Shown here in pieces: positions 6,840 to 15,298 of a stretch of 64,000 bases of DNA. The DNA is taken from NCBI RefSeq assembly GCF_039524395.1, contig NZ_BAAAGO010000031.1. One strand, 5' to 3'. The position numbers and the translations under genes are program-made. Positions within the stretch are counted from its first letter, which is position 1, and each line of letters opens with the position of its first letter. The DNA is from Micropruina glycogenica. GTDB taxonomy: Bacteria; Actinomycetota; Actinomycetes; Propionibacteriales; Propionibacteriaceae. The notes under the pieces were generated by a model, which was given only the letters and a program-made list of their open reading frames with translations, ran no database searches and had not been told where the DNA came from.

Positions 6840-9800
6840 TCAATCAAGGCCCCAGAAGACGTGGTCCATCACCTGACGCGCGTGCCGGGTTCGCCGGCGG
6901 TACTCGTCGAACAGAATGCTCGCCTCGCCCTTGTCGTAGCCCAGCAACTGCGCCACTGCACCCGCCTCGCGCGGGTCGGACGGAATCGTGTCGGACGCCC
7001 GTCCACGCAGCAGCAGAATCGCGTTGCGCAGGCGTCCGGCCAGCAGCCAGGCGTCGCGTAGGGCGCGCGCGTCGTCGACGGTGACCAGATCGGCCTGCTC
7101 GGCCGCAGCGAGTGCCGTCAGCGTCGACGTGGTACGCAGCCCCGGCACCTCGTGGGCGTTGGCCAACTGCAGCAACTGCACCACCCACTCGACATCTGAC
7201 AGCCCACCGGGCCCCAGCTTGGTGTTGCGCAGCGGGTCACTGCCGCGCGGAATGCGCTCCACCTCCATGCGCGCCTTCAGCTTGCGGATCTCGAGCACCT
7301 GCTGCCGGAGCAACCCGTCAGCCGGGTAGCGCAACACGTCGATGCTCTCGAGCAGTTCGGCCGACAGTTCGGGGTCGCCCGCCCCGTGCGCCGCCCGCAC
7401 CAGTGCCTGCGCCTCCCACGTCGACGACCAGCGCTCGTAGTAGGCCCGAAACGACGACAACGAGCGCACCATGGGCCCGTTCTTGCCCTCGGGGCGCAGA
7501 TCGATGTCGATGTCGAGGGACGGGTCGGGGCCGGCCTTGGCCAGCACCGCACGCAGGTCTGAGGTGATCTGGGTGGCGATCTTCATCGCGTCCGGTCGAT
7601 CGGAGTCTTCGACCACGAACATCGCGTCGGCGTCCGAGGCGTAGGCCAGCTCGCCGCCACCCCAGCGGCCCAGCGCGATCACCGCCATGCGCGGCGACCA
7701 CTCGAACCGCCGCCGCACCACCTCGAGCGTGGCGTCGATGGTGGCGCTGATCAGTTCAGAAAGCCCGACGCCCACCGTGGTGAGGTCGATCAGCCCCAGA
7801 ATGTCGGCCATCGCCACCCGCAGCAGTTCGCGGCGTCGCACCGCCCGAATGTGCTCCACCGCGACACTGACGTCGTCGTGCCGCTTGGCCGAAGCACGCA
7901 TCTCGGCCAGGATCTCGCCGCGATCGCGCGGCTGCAGGTTGCTGGCGTCGCCCAGCATGCCCACCGACTGCGGTGCACGCATCATCAGGTCGACGGTGTA
8001 GCGGCTCGACGACAGAATGCGGGCCAGCCGCTCGGCCATCGCATCACCGTCACGCAACGCCCGCAGGTACCAATGCGTGCGCCCCATCGCCTCTGACACC
8101 TGCCGAAACGCCAGCAGCGCATGGTCGGGGTTGGGGCCGGCAGTGAACCACCCCAGCATCGCGGGCAGCAGTTGCCGCTGAATCTCGGCCTGTCGCGACA
8201 ACCCCTGCGACAGCGCCTCGATGTGCCGCAGCGCCGCCTTCGGGTCGGCGTAGCCGAGCGCGCGCAGCCGCACCTCGGCCCCGTACGAGGTGAGCCGCAC
8301 GGCCTCGGACGGAATGCGCGCCACCGCTTCGAGCAGCGGCGAGTAGAACAACCGCTGGTGCAGCTTGAGCACCCGCCTGGTGGCGTCGCGCCATCGGGTC
8401 AGCAGCTCGTCGACGTCGGCCATGCCCGTGCTGCGGGCGAGGCGGCGCAGGCTCAACTCGTCGTCGGGCATCAGGTGAGTGCGGCGCATCTTCTCCAGCT
8501 GAATGCGGTGCTCCAGCAGCCGCATCAGTCGGTACGCGGCGTCGAGGTCGCTGCCGTCGGAGCGTCCGACGTAGCCGTACTCGATCAGCTTGGCGAGGGC
8601 CGCCAGGGTGCCGGCCTGGCGCACCCGGTCGTCGGCCCGTCCGTGCACCAACTGAATCAACTGCACGCTGAACTCGACGTCGCGCAGACCACCGGCGCCC
8701 AGTTTGATCTCGCGGTCTGCCTCGCGGGCGGGCAGCAGCGAGATCACCCGGCGGCGCATGGCCTGGGTCTCTGACACGAACTGGTCGTTCTCGGCCACCC
8801 GCCACACCATCGGCGCCACCATGGCCACGAACTCGGCGGCCAAAGCCCGGTCACCCGCCATGGCGCGGGCCTTGAGCATGGCCTGAAACTCCCAGTTCTT
8901 GGCCCACTTCTCGTAATAGGCCTGGTGCGACGCCAGCGACCGCACCAGGGGCCCCGCCTTGCCCTCGGGACGCAACGCCGCGTCGAGTTGCCAGATGGTG
9001 CCGGCCGCGGTGTGCGCTGAGCACTCGCGAGTGAGGGCGCCGACGAGCTTGGCGGCCACCGCGATCGCCTCGGCGGTGCTGCACACCGGCTCGCCCGACT
9101 CGTCGAGCGCCGGTTCGGCGACGTAGAGCACGTCGACGTCGCTGACGTAGTTGAGCTCTTGGCCACCGGTCTTGCCCAGGGCGACGATGCCCAGGCGTGC
9201 CTTCTGCCAGCCGGGCACCTGTTCGCGAGCCAGCGCCAGGGCCGCCTCGACGGTGGCGTCGGCCAGGTCGGCCAGTTCGCCGGCGACGCTGGGCAGTTCG
9301 GCCAGGGGGTCGGTGCTGGTCAGGTCGCGGGCGGCGATGCGTAGCACCTCGCGCCGGTAGGCCAGCCGCAGCTCGTCCGACCGCTGCGGCTGCGCCACAG
9401 GTTGCTCGTCTCCGGGGTCGGCGCCGATCGGGCAGAGCACGGCCGCCCGTAACCCGGTCACGGCGCGGCGCTCGATCGGGCCGCGTAACACATCCACGTC
9501 GGCAGGGTGTGCACCCAGGTGCTGGTTGAGCGCGACACTGGCCCCGAGCACCCGGCAGACCCGTTCACCCCACTCGGGTTCTGCCACCAGCGCGGCCAAC
9601 AGGTCGGGGCGAGCGGCGTCCAACCGGGTCAGTCCGTTGAGCGTCAGATCGGGGTCGGCCGAGGCGATCACCTGGTCGACCAACGCGCCGCAGCCGTCAC
9701 CATGCTCGGCGAACCATGCGTCGAGGGTTTCTGCGGCCCGGTGCGGATCGCCGAACCCGAGCCGGGCGAGCGTGCCTTCGGTCGTCGTCGTCCGGTCCAT
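6840..9800 (-). CDS. glnE: GlnE, bifunctional glutamine synthetase adenylyltransferase/deadenylase
   Basis: Cytoplasmic enzyme that adds AMP to glutamine synthetase and removes it according to nitrogen status. At 986 residues it is full length. Two nucleotidyltransferase cores are visible: an N-terminal one with GGQELNYVSDVDVLYV at about residues 211-226 and a C-terminal one with GGGELAYASDADAMFV at about 707-722; both keep the paired acidic residues (DVD, DAD). Each is followed by the RPEGKxGP motif (ALRPEGKAGPLVRSL and DLRPEGKNGPMVRSL). The helical linker carries GGLRDVEF and the C-terminal copy GGLSDVEW. Start is ATG at 9798-9800. glnA2 lies upstream on the same strand with one oppositely oriented gene between, an arrangement close to the glnA2-glnE pair of mycobacteria. 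Confidence 0.97.
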   Translation of the reverse strand: MDRTTTTEGTLARLGFGDPHRAAETLDAWFAEHGDGCGALVDQVIASADPDLTLNGLTRLDAARPDLLAALVAEPEWGERVCRVLGASVALNQHLGAHPADVDVLRGPIERRAVTGLRAAVLCPIGADPGDEQPVAQPQRSDELRLAYRREVLRIAARDLTSTDPLAELPSVAGELADLADATVEAALALAREQVPGWQKARLGIVALGKTGGQELNYVSDVDVLYVAEPALDESGEPVCSTAEAIAVAAKLVGALTRECSAHTAAGTIWQLDAALRPEGKAGPLVRSLASHQAYYEKWAKNWEFQAMLKARAMAGDRALAAEFVAMVAPMVWRVAENDQFVSETQAMRRRVISLLPAREADREIKLGAGGLRDVEFSVQLIQLVHGRADDRVRQAGTLAALAKLIEYGYVGRSDGSDLDAAYRLMRLLEHRIQLEKMRRTHLMPDDELSLRRLARSTGMADVDELLTRWRDATRRVLKLHQRLFYSPLLEAVARIPSEAVRLTSYGAEVRLRALGYADPKAALRHIEALSQGLSRQAEIQRQLLPAMLGWFTAGPNPDHALLAFRQVSEAMGRTHWYLRALRDGDAMAERLARILSSSRYTVDLMMRAPQSVGMLGDASNLQPRDRGEILAEMRASAKRHDDVSVAVEHIRAVRRRELLRVAMADILGLIDLTTVGVGLSELISATIDATLEVVRRRFEWSPRMAVIALGRWGGGELAYASDADAMFVVEDSDRPDAMKIATQITSDLRAVLAKAGPDPSLDIDIDLRPEGKNGPMVRSLSSFRAYYERWSSTWEAQALVRAAHGAGDPELSAELLESIDVLRYPADGLLRQQVLEIRKLKARMEVERIPRGSDPLRNTKLGPGGLSDVEWVVQLLQLANAHEVPGLRTTSTLTALAAAEQADLVTVDDARALRDAWLLAGRLRNAILLLRGRASDTIPSDPREAGAVAQLLGYDKGEASILFDEYRRRTRHARQVMDHVFWGLD

Positions 9801-9870
9801 AGCCGTGATGCTAGCCGCGACGCCCGTTCCATGGTGCCTGCACGATCACCGGCCGAGTAGCGTCGGCGGT

Positions 9871-10242
9871 ATGCCCCGCCCCGCCAAGCCCTTGGACGCC
9901 TCGGACCTTCGCCGAGCCGTCCAGCTCCTCGACGACGGCGAGGTACTCGATCGGGCCGAGACCGCCCGGCTGGTGCGTGCCGTTTGCGCCGAGCTCGCCG
10001 GTCGGCACCCGGGCGGCAGCATCGAAGTGCGGGTGCCGCCGTTCGCGGCCGTTCAACTCGCCCTCGACGACGCCGGACGGCACCGCCGCGGCACCCCGCC
10101 CAACGTGGTCGAGTGCTCCCCCGAGGTGATGCTGCGGCTGGCGGCCGGTTCACTCACCTGGCTGGACGCCCTCGCCACCCATCAGGTGCGTGCGTCAGGC
10201 ACCCGCAGCGATCTGGCCGGGGTGTTTCCGCTGATCGGCTGA
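9871..10242 (+). CDS. Sterol carrier family protein (small conserved actinobacterial protein)
   Basis: A 123-residue protein starting at ATG 9871 (MPRPAKPLDASDLRRAV). It resembles the small actinobacterial proteins annotated as sterol carrier family: a helical N-terminus, the central strand-rich part GGSIEVRVPPFAAVQL, then RRGTPPNVVECSPEVMLRLA and a final helix with LAGVFPLIG. No catalytic residues are apparent, and a role in lipid binding is family-level inference only. It is divergent from glnE (70-bp gap) and convergent with glnA2, from which it is separated by a strong inverted repeat. A longer frame extends upstream through glnE, but the ATG at 9871 is the credible start. Confidence 0.75.
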   Translation: MPRPAKPLDASDLRRAVQLLDDGEVLDRAETARLVRAVCAELAGRHPGGSIEVRVPPFAAVQLALDDAGRHRRGTPPNVVECSPEVMLRLAAGSLTWLDALATHQVRASGTRSDLAGVFPLIG

Positions 10243-10270
10243 GCGGGCGATTGGCCTCGGTGACGAAAGG

Positions 10271-10332
10271 TGAGCGCCAGTGAGCGCGACACGCCGCAAA
10301 CAGGGCGTCTCAGCCGCACTGGCGCTCAGTTT
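10271..10332. terminator. Bidirectional terminator-like hairpin between convergent genes
   Basis: Perfect 12-bp inverted repeat TGAGCGCCAGTG (10271-10282) / CACTGGCGCTCA (10317-10328), followed on the plus strand by GTTTTCG. The 34-nt loop holds a smaller ACGCC/GGCGT stem. It lies in the 111-bp gap between the sterol-carrier-like gene and glnA2, both of which end here. Confidence 0.7.
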
Positions 10333-10353
10333 TCGTTCGGTGAGCCCAACGCT

Positions 10354-11691
10354 TCACAGTGCAGGCAGTGAGGTGCGCAACTCCCACGGGGTGACCTGCG
10401 ACCGGTAGGCCTCGTACTCGACCCGCTTGTTGCGCAACACGAAGTCGAACACGTGCTCGCCAAGGGTTTCGGCCGCCAGTTCGGAGTTCTCCATCAGCGT
10501 GATCGCGGTGTCGAGCGAGCGCGGCAACGGCTTGATGCCCAGCGACTGACGCTGCCGCTCGGTGAGGGTCCAGACGTCGTCTTCAGCACCCTCGGGCAAC
10601 TCGTACTCGTTCTCGATGCCCGCGAGCCCCGCGCTGAGCACCAGCGCGTAGGCGAGGTAGGGGTTGGCCGCCGAGTCGATGGACCGCAGCTCCACCCGCG
10701 CCGAGGCACCCTTGCTGGGCTTGAACATCGGCACGCGCACCAGGGCCGAGCGGTTGTTCTGGCCCCAGCAGATGTAGCGCGGTGCCTCCGAGCCCGCCGC
10801 CAGCCGCTTGTAGCTGTTCACGAACTGGTTGGTCACCGCCGAGATCTCGGCCGCGTGACGCAGCAGGCCGGCGATGAACTGGCGGCCGATCTTCGACAGG
10901 TTGTATTCGGCAGAGGCGTCGTAGAACGCGTTGCTGTCGCCCTCGAACAGCGACACGTGCGTGTGCATGCCCGACCCGGGGTGGTTCTCCAGCGGTTTGG
11001 GCATGAACGAAGCGAACATGTTCTTCATCGCCGCGACCTCTTTGATCACCACCCGGAAGGTCATGATGTTGTCGGCCGTCATCAGCGCGTCTGCGTACCG
11101 CAGGTCGATCTCTTGCTGACCGGGGCCGCCCTCGTGGTGGCTGAACTCCACCGAGATGCCCATCTGCTCCAGCAGCGTGATCGCGTGCCGCCGGAAGTCG
11201 GTGCCCGCATTGGCGGTGGTGTGGTCGAAGTAGCCGCCCTGGTCGACCGGAATGGGCGGCTCGCCAGGCACCACCGGCTCTTTGAACAGGTAGAACTCGA
11301 TCTCGGGGTGGGTGTAGAAGGTGAACCCCATGTCGGCGGCCTTGCGAAGCGCGCGCTTGAGCACGTAGCGCGGGTCGGCGAAGGCCGGCGAACCGTCGGG
11401 CAGCCGAATGTCGCAGAACATGCGCGCGGTGCCCTGCGTGGTGCCACGCCAGGGCAGCAACTGAAAGGTGGCGGGGTCGGGGTGCGCCACCATGTCGGCC
11501 TCGTAGACGCGGGTGAAGCCCTGAATGGCCGATCCGTCGAAGCCGATGCCCTCGGCGAAGGCGCCCTCCAACTCGGCGGGTGCGATTGCCACCGACTTCA
11601 GGTAGCCCAGCACGTCGGTGAACCACAGGCGGACGAAGCGGACGTCGCGCTCCTCCATGGCACGCAGGACGAACTCTGTCTGCTTATCCAT
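10354..11691 (-). CDS. glnA2: Type I glutamine synthetase, GlnA2-like
   Basis: Forms glutamine from glutamate, ammonia and ATP, or a related gamma-glutamyl ligation. At 445 residues it is the short GSI-alpha size, without the extra insertion of the GlnA1 type. Seen are FTDVLGYLKS, the beta-grasp end GFDGSAIQGF, catalytic EIEFYLF, HHEGGPGQQEID, the ammonia-channel block NQFVNSYKRLAAGSEAPRY and RVELRSIDSAANPYLA. Around the adenylylation position the sequence reads NEYELPEGAEDD, so a tyrosine is present, but whether GlnE modifies this paralogue cannot be judged. Start is ATG at 11689-11691. The adjacent glnE supports a role in nitrogen assimilation. Confidence 0.93.
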   Translation of the reverse strand: MDKQTEFVLRAMEERDVRFVRLWFTDVLGYLKSVAIAPAELEGAFAEGIGFDGSAIQGFTRVYEADMVAHPDPATFQLLPWRGTTQGTARMFCDIRLPDGSPAFADPRYVLKRALRKAADMGFTFYTHPEIEFYLFKEPVVPGEPPIPVDQGGYFDHTTANAGTDFRRHAITLLEQMGISVEFSHHEGGPGQQEIDLRYADALMTADNIMTFRVVIKEVAAMKNMFASFMPKPLENHPGSGMHTHVSLFEGDSNAFYDASAEYNLSKIGRQFIAGLLRHAAEISAVTNQFVNSYKRLAAGSEAPRYICWGQNNRSALVRVPMFKPSKGASARVELRSIDSAANPYLAYALVLSAGLAGIENEYELPEGAEDDVWTLTERQRQSLGIKPLPRSLDTAITLMENSELAAETLGEHVFDFVLRNKRVEYEAYRSQVTPWELRTSLPAL

Positions 11692-11796
11692 GGCCGCTAG
11701 TCTGCCGTCCGGCGTGTTTCAGTTGGGTTACATCCACGAACGTGCGGACTGCTCAGGCTTTCGGCAGCGGCGGCGAGCTGTGAGCGTGACGGCGGT

Positions 11797-11975
11797 GAGA
11801 TCCCGGCGTTCGCCGGGATGACGGGGGTGCCGGGTCGCCGGGACGACCGGTCGCGGGGTTGACCGGGTCGCCTGGGATGACGGGGCCGCCCGGTTGTTGG
11901 GGTCGCCCGGTTGTTTGGGTCGCCGGTACGAACGGGTCACCGGGACGACCGGGCTGACCGGCGGGGACGGTGCGC
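11797..11975. repeat. Family A palindrome followed by a degenerate GGGTCGCC-rich tract
   Basis: The 291-bp gap between glnA2 and the next gene starts with its upstream region and then holds a complete family A palindrome (11797-11822, GATCCCGGCG TTCGCCGGGATGAC core). A run of imperfect GGGTCGCCGGG-like and GGGATGACGGGG-like units continues to about 11975. The tract looks like slippage-prone low-complexity DNA. No gene is supported. Confidence 0.6.
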
Positions 11976-11982
11976 GGGCCGC

Positions 11983-12198
11983 TCAGGCCCCCATCACCGA
12001 TGGCGAGTCGGGGTCGTCGCCGTATTCTTCGTCTTCGCGGTCCCACTGCTCGTTGCGCTTCTGCACGGTCTCGAGCGCCCGGCCGGCCTCGTCACGGGTG
12101 GCGTAGGGGCCCAGGCGATCCTCAGCCCGGCAACCGTCCCAGGGTTCGGCCGCGTTGTGCTTCAGGCACCAGTACCACTGATTCTGTTCGTCGGTCAC
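11983..12198 (-). CDS. Small conserved actinobacterial protein (71 residues)
   Basis: Short acidic protein with the pattern QWYWCLKHNAAEPWDGCRAE followed by LGPYATRDEAGRALETVQKRNE, then an Asp/Glu-rich tail. The two cysteines and the YxCLKH ... GC motif match a small protein family found widely in actinobacteria upstream of, and divergent from, type Ic methionine aminopeptidase genes. Start is GTG at 12196-12198, 32 bp from the divergent map start. Function is unknown; the CxxH and GC residues could bind a metal, but this is speculation. Confidence 0.7.
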   Translation of the reverse strand: MTDEQNQWYWCLKHNAAEPWDGCRAEDRLGPYATRDEAGRALETVQKRNEQWDREDEEYGDDPDSPSVMGA

Positions 12199-12230
12199 GG
12201 CCGCCTCCTCGTCGCTCGGAAGGTCCCACT

Positions 12231-13091
12231 ATGATCGCGCCCGTGACCGCGATCAAGCCCTACCCGCTGACCGCGCGGCGTCAGGTGCCCCGCTCGATCA
12301 CCCGCCCCCACTACGTCGGACGCCCCGCACCCGACCCCTATCGGGGCTCGCACGTGCAGAGCCCCGAGGTGATCGAGAAGATGCGGGTGGCGGGCCGCAT
12401 CGCCGCCCAGGCCATGCATGTGGCCGCCGAGGCGATCGCGCCCGGCATCACCACCGACGAGTTGGACGCCGTCGCTCACGCCTTCATCTGCGACCAGGGG
12501 GCCTACCCCTCGGCCCTGGGCTATCGCGGCTTTCCCAAGTCGATCTGCACCTCGGTGAACGAGGTGATCTGCCATGGCATACCCGACTCTCGTCCGCTCG
12601 AAGACGGCGATCTGGTCAAGATCGACGTCACCGTGTTCATCGACGGCGTGCACGGCGACAACTGCGGCACGTTCTTCTGCGGCGAGGTCGACCAGGCGTC
12701 GGCCGACCTGACCGAACGCACCCAAGAGGCCCTCAACCGGGCGATCAAGGCCGTGCGGCCCGGTCGGCAGGTCAACGTGATCGGCCGGGTGATCGAGAGC
12801 TACGCCAAGCGGTTCGGCTACGGGGTGGTGCGCGACTACACCGGCCACGGCGTGCACACCGCGTTTCACTCGGGCCTGGTCATTCCGCACTACGACGAGC
12901 CCAGCCTCACCACGGTGATCGAGCCCGGCATGACGTTCACCATCGAGCCGATGCTCACCCTGGGCGATCAGGCCAACCACCTGTGGCGTGACGGTTGGAC
13001 GGTCGTCACCAACGACGGCAGTCGGTGTGCGCAGTTCGAGCACTCTCTGGTGGTGACCCCGCAGGGAGCGGAAATACTCACCCTGCCCTGA
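12231..13091 (+). CDS. map: Methionine aminopeptidase (type Ic, N-terminal extension)
   Basis: Removes the initiator methionine from new proteins. The 286-residue product has the roughly 40-residue N-terminal extension of actinobacterial MapB-type enzymes (ITRPHYVGRP, a linker resembling an SH3-binding segment), then the pita-bread catalytic fold. The metal ligands are in DVTVFIDGVHGDNCGTF (two Asp), GHGVHTAFH (His), FTIEPMLT (Glu) and CAQFEHSLVV (Glu). The start chosen is ATG 12231, preceded by GGAAGG; GTG 12243 is a possible alternative. It is divergent from the 71-residue conserved gene and followed 42 bp later by the DUF2510 protein. Confidence 0.95.
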   Translation: MIAPVTAIKPYPLTARRQVPRSITRPHYVGRPAPDPYRGSHVQSPEVIEKMRVAGRIAAQAMHVAAEAIAPGITTDELDAVAHAFICDQGAYPSALGYRGFPKSICTSVNEVICHGIPDSRPLEDGDLVKIDVTVFIDGVHGDNCGTFFCGEVDQASADLTERTQEALNRAIKAVRPGRQVNVIGRVIESYAKRFGYGVVRDYTGHGVHTAFHSGLVIPHYDEPSLTTVIEPGMTFTIEPMLTLGDQANHLWRDGWTVVTNDGSRCAQFEHSLVVTPQGAEILTLP

Positions 13092-13133
13092 CTTGCCCCG
13101 AGGGCGAGGCATCATGGGGCCGAGGAGGCGACG

Positions 13134-14009
13134 ATGGCACAACCGGGCTGGTTTCCCGATCCTGGCGGTCAGGCGGGCATGTTCCGCTACTGGGACGGCA
13201 CGGCCTGGACCGATCGGCTGTCGGCGAATCCCGGCGGCCAACCGTCGTCCGGCAAGCCGGGACGCGCGGGCCTGCTGATCGCGGCCATCGTGGCCGTGGT
13301 CGTGGTGGCACTGCTGGCGGTGTTCTTTCTGCCCCGCGTGTTCGGCGCCGGCCCCTCGCCCTCGCGGTCGGTGCCCACCGGCTCGCCGACAGTGTCGGCC
13401 TGGGACGAGCGCACGCCGACGCCGACACCCACACCGACTCCGACGCCAACCCCGACACCCACGCCCACCAAGTCGCCCGAGGTCAGCCTGCCGTGCCCCA
13501 AGTACGACGACGCCGTGGTGAACGGCCGGCTCTACGGCGGCGGCCTGTCGGTGCCGGTGATCGACGACTCACGGTGGAGCGTGAACCCCGTGCGGGTGCT
13601 GCCGTGGGCCATCTGCGCCACCGGGCTCGAACGCAAGATCGCCCCCGCCTGGGTGAGCGAGGTGATTCTGGCCGGCATTCAGCCGCACTCGATGCTGGGC
13701 ACCCTGCAGCAGCAGGCCGAGGCCATTCGCGACGACTCGGAGTCACGCTTCTACAACGGCGAGAAGACCAAGCTCACCACCAGCAGCAGCCGCTCGCTCA
13801 CCGTGGACGGGCTGCCTGCGTGGGAGATCAAGTTCCAGGTGCGGATCAGCTACCTCGACAACATTCCCGGCGACAACGTCGAAGTGCTGGTGGTGCAGCA
13901 CACCGACGGCTCGCGCAGCGGCCTGCTGACCTTCGCCACGATCGGCGACACCGAAACCCAAAGGCAGGTGGACGGCTCGCGCGCCGGCGTCAGGGTCGAG
14001 AAACGCTGA
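13134..14009 (+). CDS. DUF2510 domain membrane protein with Pro-Thr linker
   Basis: A 291-residue protein opening with a DUF2510 motif (GWFPDPGGQAGMFRYWDGTAWTD is spread over residues 5-27). A single transmembrane helix follows at about 47-67, then a Thr-Pro repeat linker (about 98-120). The C-terminal extracytoplasmic domain has one Cys near its start (SLPCPKYDD), a second at CATGLE and a central SRFYNGEKTKLTT. The topology is cytosolic DUF2510, outside C-domain. ATG 13134 is preceded by a strong GAGGAGG ribosome-binding site. The Pro-Thr stretch is encoded by a short in-frame DNA repeat (about 13411-13470) that could vary in length. Function unknown; such proteins are common in actinobacterial envelopes. 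Confidence 0.8.
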   Translation: MAQPGWFPDPGGQAGMFRYWDGTAWTDRLSANPGGQPSSGKPGRAGLLIAAIVAVVVVALLAVFFLPRVFGAGPSPSRSVPTGSPTVSAWDERTPTPTPTPTPTPTPTPTPTKSPEVSLPCPKYDDAVVNGRLYGGGLSVPVIDDSRWSVNPVRVLPWAICATGLERKIAPAWVSEVILAGIQPHSMLGTLQQQAEAIRDDSESRFYNGEKTKLTTSSSRSLTVDGLPAWEIKFQVRISYLDNIPGDNVEVLVVQHTDGSRSGLLTFATIGDTETQRQVDGSRAGVRVEKR

Positions 14010-14049
14010 GCGAGAGCCGAGCCGACGGTTCTGCACCGCCCCTGGGCAC

Positions 14050-14170
14050 ATCAAGATTGCGGCGTTCGCCGCAATGACGTAAGCCTCGGCATCCCGGCGC
14101 ACACGTCGCAATCGCGGAGCACGTCGTCATCCGTCGCGCACTTCGTCATCCCGGCGAACGCCGGATCTCG
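14050..14170. repeat. Two family A palindromes
   Basis: Two copies lie in the gap between the DUF2510 gene and rnpB: one with the altered stem GATTGCGGCGTTCGCCGCAATGAC (as the pair GATTGCGGCG / CGCCGCAATGAC, 14053-14079), where both arms changed together and base pairing is kept, and one in the opposite orientation at 14145-14169. The first copy shows compensatory change. Confidence 0.75.
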
Positions 14171-14228
14171 CGACCCAACGCCGCCAGATCCGAAGCAATG
14201 CGAGAAACCGTGCGCAGAGCCGGCCGGA

Positions 14229-14640
14229 GGGGACGAGCCGGCCTGTAAGCCGGATTCTGTGGCCCGAGGGCCGGTGATCATCCATCTGCGACGGCTGTTG
14301 CCAGCCGCCTTCGCCCGTGGGCGTGCAACCTACCCGGACGCCTCGCGCGGGCAGCGCTCGAACGGCGTCCGCGGGCTCTCGTCCGAAGACGGGGGCCCTT
14401 CTTGGTCTTGCTCCGGGTGGGGTTTGCCTAGCCACCCCAGTCACCTGGGGTGCTGGTGGTCTCTTACACCGCCGTTTCACCCTTACCGCCGTCACCGGCG
14501 GCGGTCTGTTCTCTGTGGCACTGTCCCGCGGGTCACCCCGGGTGGGTGTTACCCACCACCCTGCCCTGTGGAGTCCGGACTTTCCTCAGCTTGCGCTGCG
14601 ATCACCCGGCCGACTCGTCCGGGCTCAAGGGTAGGCCACG
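14229..14640 (-). ncRNA. rnpB: RNase P RNA (class A)
   Basis: Catalytic RNA of ribonuclease P, which matures tRNA 5' ends. Read on the minus strand, the conserved core is unmistakable: GAGGAAAGTCCGGACTCC (CRI region, P4 5' side) near 14575-14592 just after a GC-rich P1/P2 region, CACAGGGCAGGGTGGTGG, then GGGTGAAACGGCGGTGTAAG with the GGUGAAA/GUAAGAGACCACC element. The 3' part CAACAGCCGTCGCAGATGG and ACAGAATCCGGCTTACAGG contains the tRNA-CCA-facing and P4 3' sequences. About 410 nt is the usual length. Ends are approximate. No protein-coding frame is supported here. Confidence 0.95.
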
Positions 14641-14712
14641 AAACAGGCCGACGGGGAATGCGCAGATGAGGCGTTCCTCATGCATGCCTAACAGCGGTTT
14701 CACGCGGGGCCG

Positions 14713-15159
14713 GTGAAGTACTGCTCAAGCAACCGGGCGCAGGGCCCGGCACACGAAAAGGAGCAGCACACGTTCACCACCCGTACCCGGCGGCTGAGCC
14801 GCTTCGCGATTCTTCCGCTTGCGGCCGGCCTGGCGATCGGCCTGAGCGCCTTCAGCGCACCCCAGGCACAGGCGGCCACCCAGTACTGCAACGGCTACAA
14901 GGCCACCATCGTCGGCACCAACGGCAACGACGACATCGAAGGCACCAGCGGACGCGACGTGATCGTGGGCCTCGGCGGTCACGACGAGATCGACGGCAAC
15001 GGCGGCAACGACGTGATCTGCGCCGGCTCGGGCAACGACGAGGTCGACGGCGGCAGCAGCAACGACTACATTCACGGCGGCTCGGGCCACGACCTCGTCG
15101 GGGGCGGACCCGGCAGTGACACCGTCAGCGGCGGTGCGGGCACCGACACGGTCACGTAG
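14713..15159 (+). CDS. Secreted RTX-repeat calcium-binding protein
   Basis: A small exported protein. A basic stretch (TRTRRLSR) and hydrophobic segment (FAILPLAAGLAIGLSAFSA) end in AQA, a clear signal peptide. The mature part is almost only nine-residue RTX-type repeats (GGxGxDxxx: GTNGNDDIEG, GLGGHDEIDG, GNGGNDVICA, GSGNDEVDG, GGSGHDLVGG, GGPGSDTVSG, GGAGTDTVT), which form calcium-binding beta rolls. Two Cys may pair (YCNGY and VICAG). The start is uncertain: the only upstream in-frame start is GTG 14713, giving 19 odd residues before the signal peptide, while a strong AAAAGGAG site sits just before an ACG codon at 14770 where an ATG would be expected. Function beyond calcium binding is unknown. 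Confidence 0.75.
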   Translation: MKYCSSNRAQGPAHEKEQHTFTTRTRRLSRFAILPLAAGLAIGLSAFSAPQAQAATQYCNGYKATIVGTNGNDDIEGTSGRDVIVGLGGHDEIDGNGGNDVICAGSGNDEVDGGSSNDYIHGGSGHDLVGGGPGSDTVSGGAGTDTVT

Positions 15160-15228
15160 CGCTACGCGTCTGAGCGCGAGGAGGACCGCTGGGAAGATCG
15201 CTACGGTCACGACGACTGAGTGAGCCGA

Positions 15229-15288
15229 TCAGGTGCTGGTCGAGCTTTTCGACACCCCGGTCAGGGGTTTCGACACGCTCAAACAGCA
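15229..15288. repeat. Family B palindrome
   Basis: Reads GGTGCTGGTCGAGCTTTTCG ... GGTTTCGACACGCTCAAACA. It lies between the RTX gene and the RNB ribonuclease gene, both of which end here, so it could also serve as a transcription end. Related copies are at 27019-27087, 33597-33654, 48474-48537, 51176-51236 and 61972-62016. Confidence 0.7.
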
Positions 15289-15298
15289 CCGACCACGC

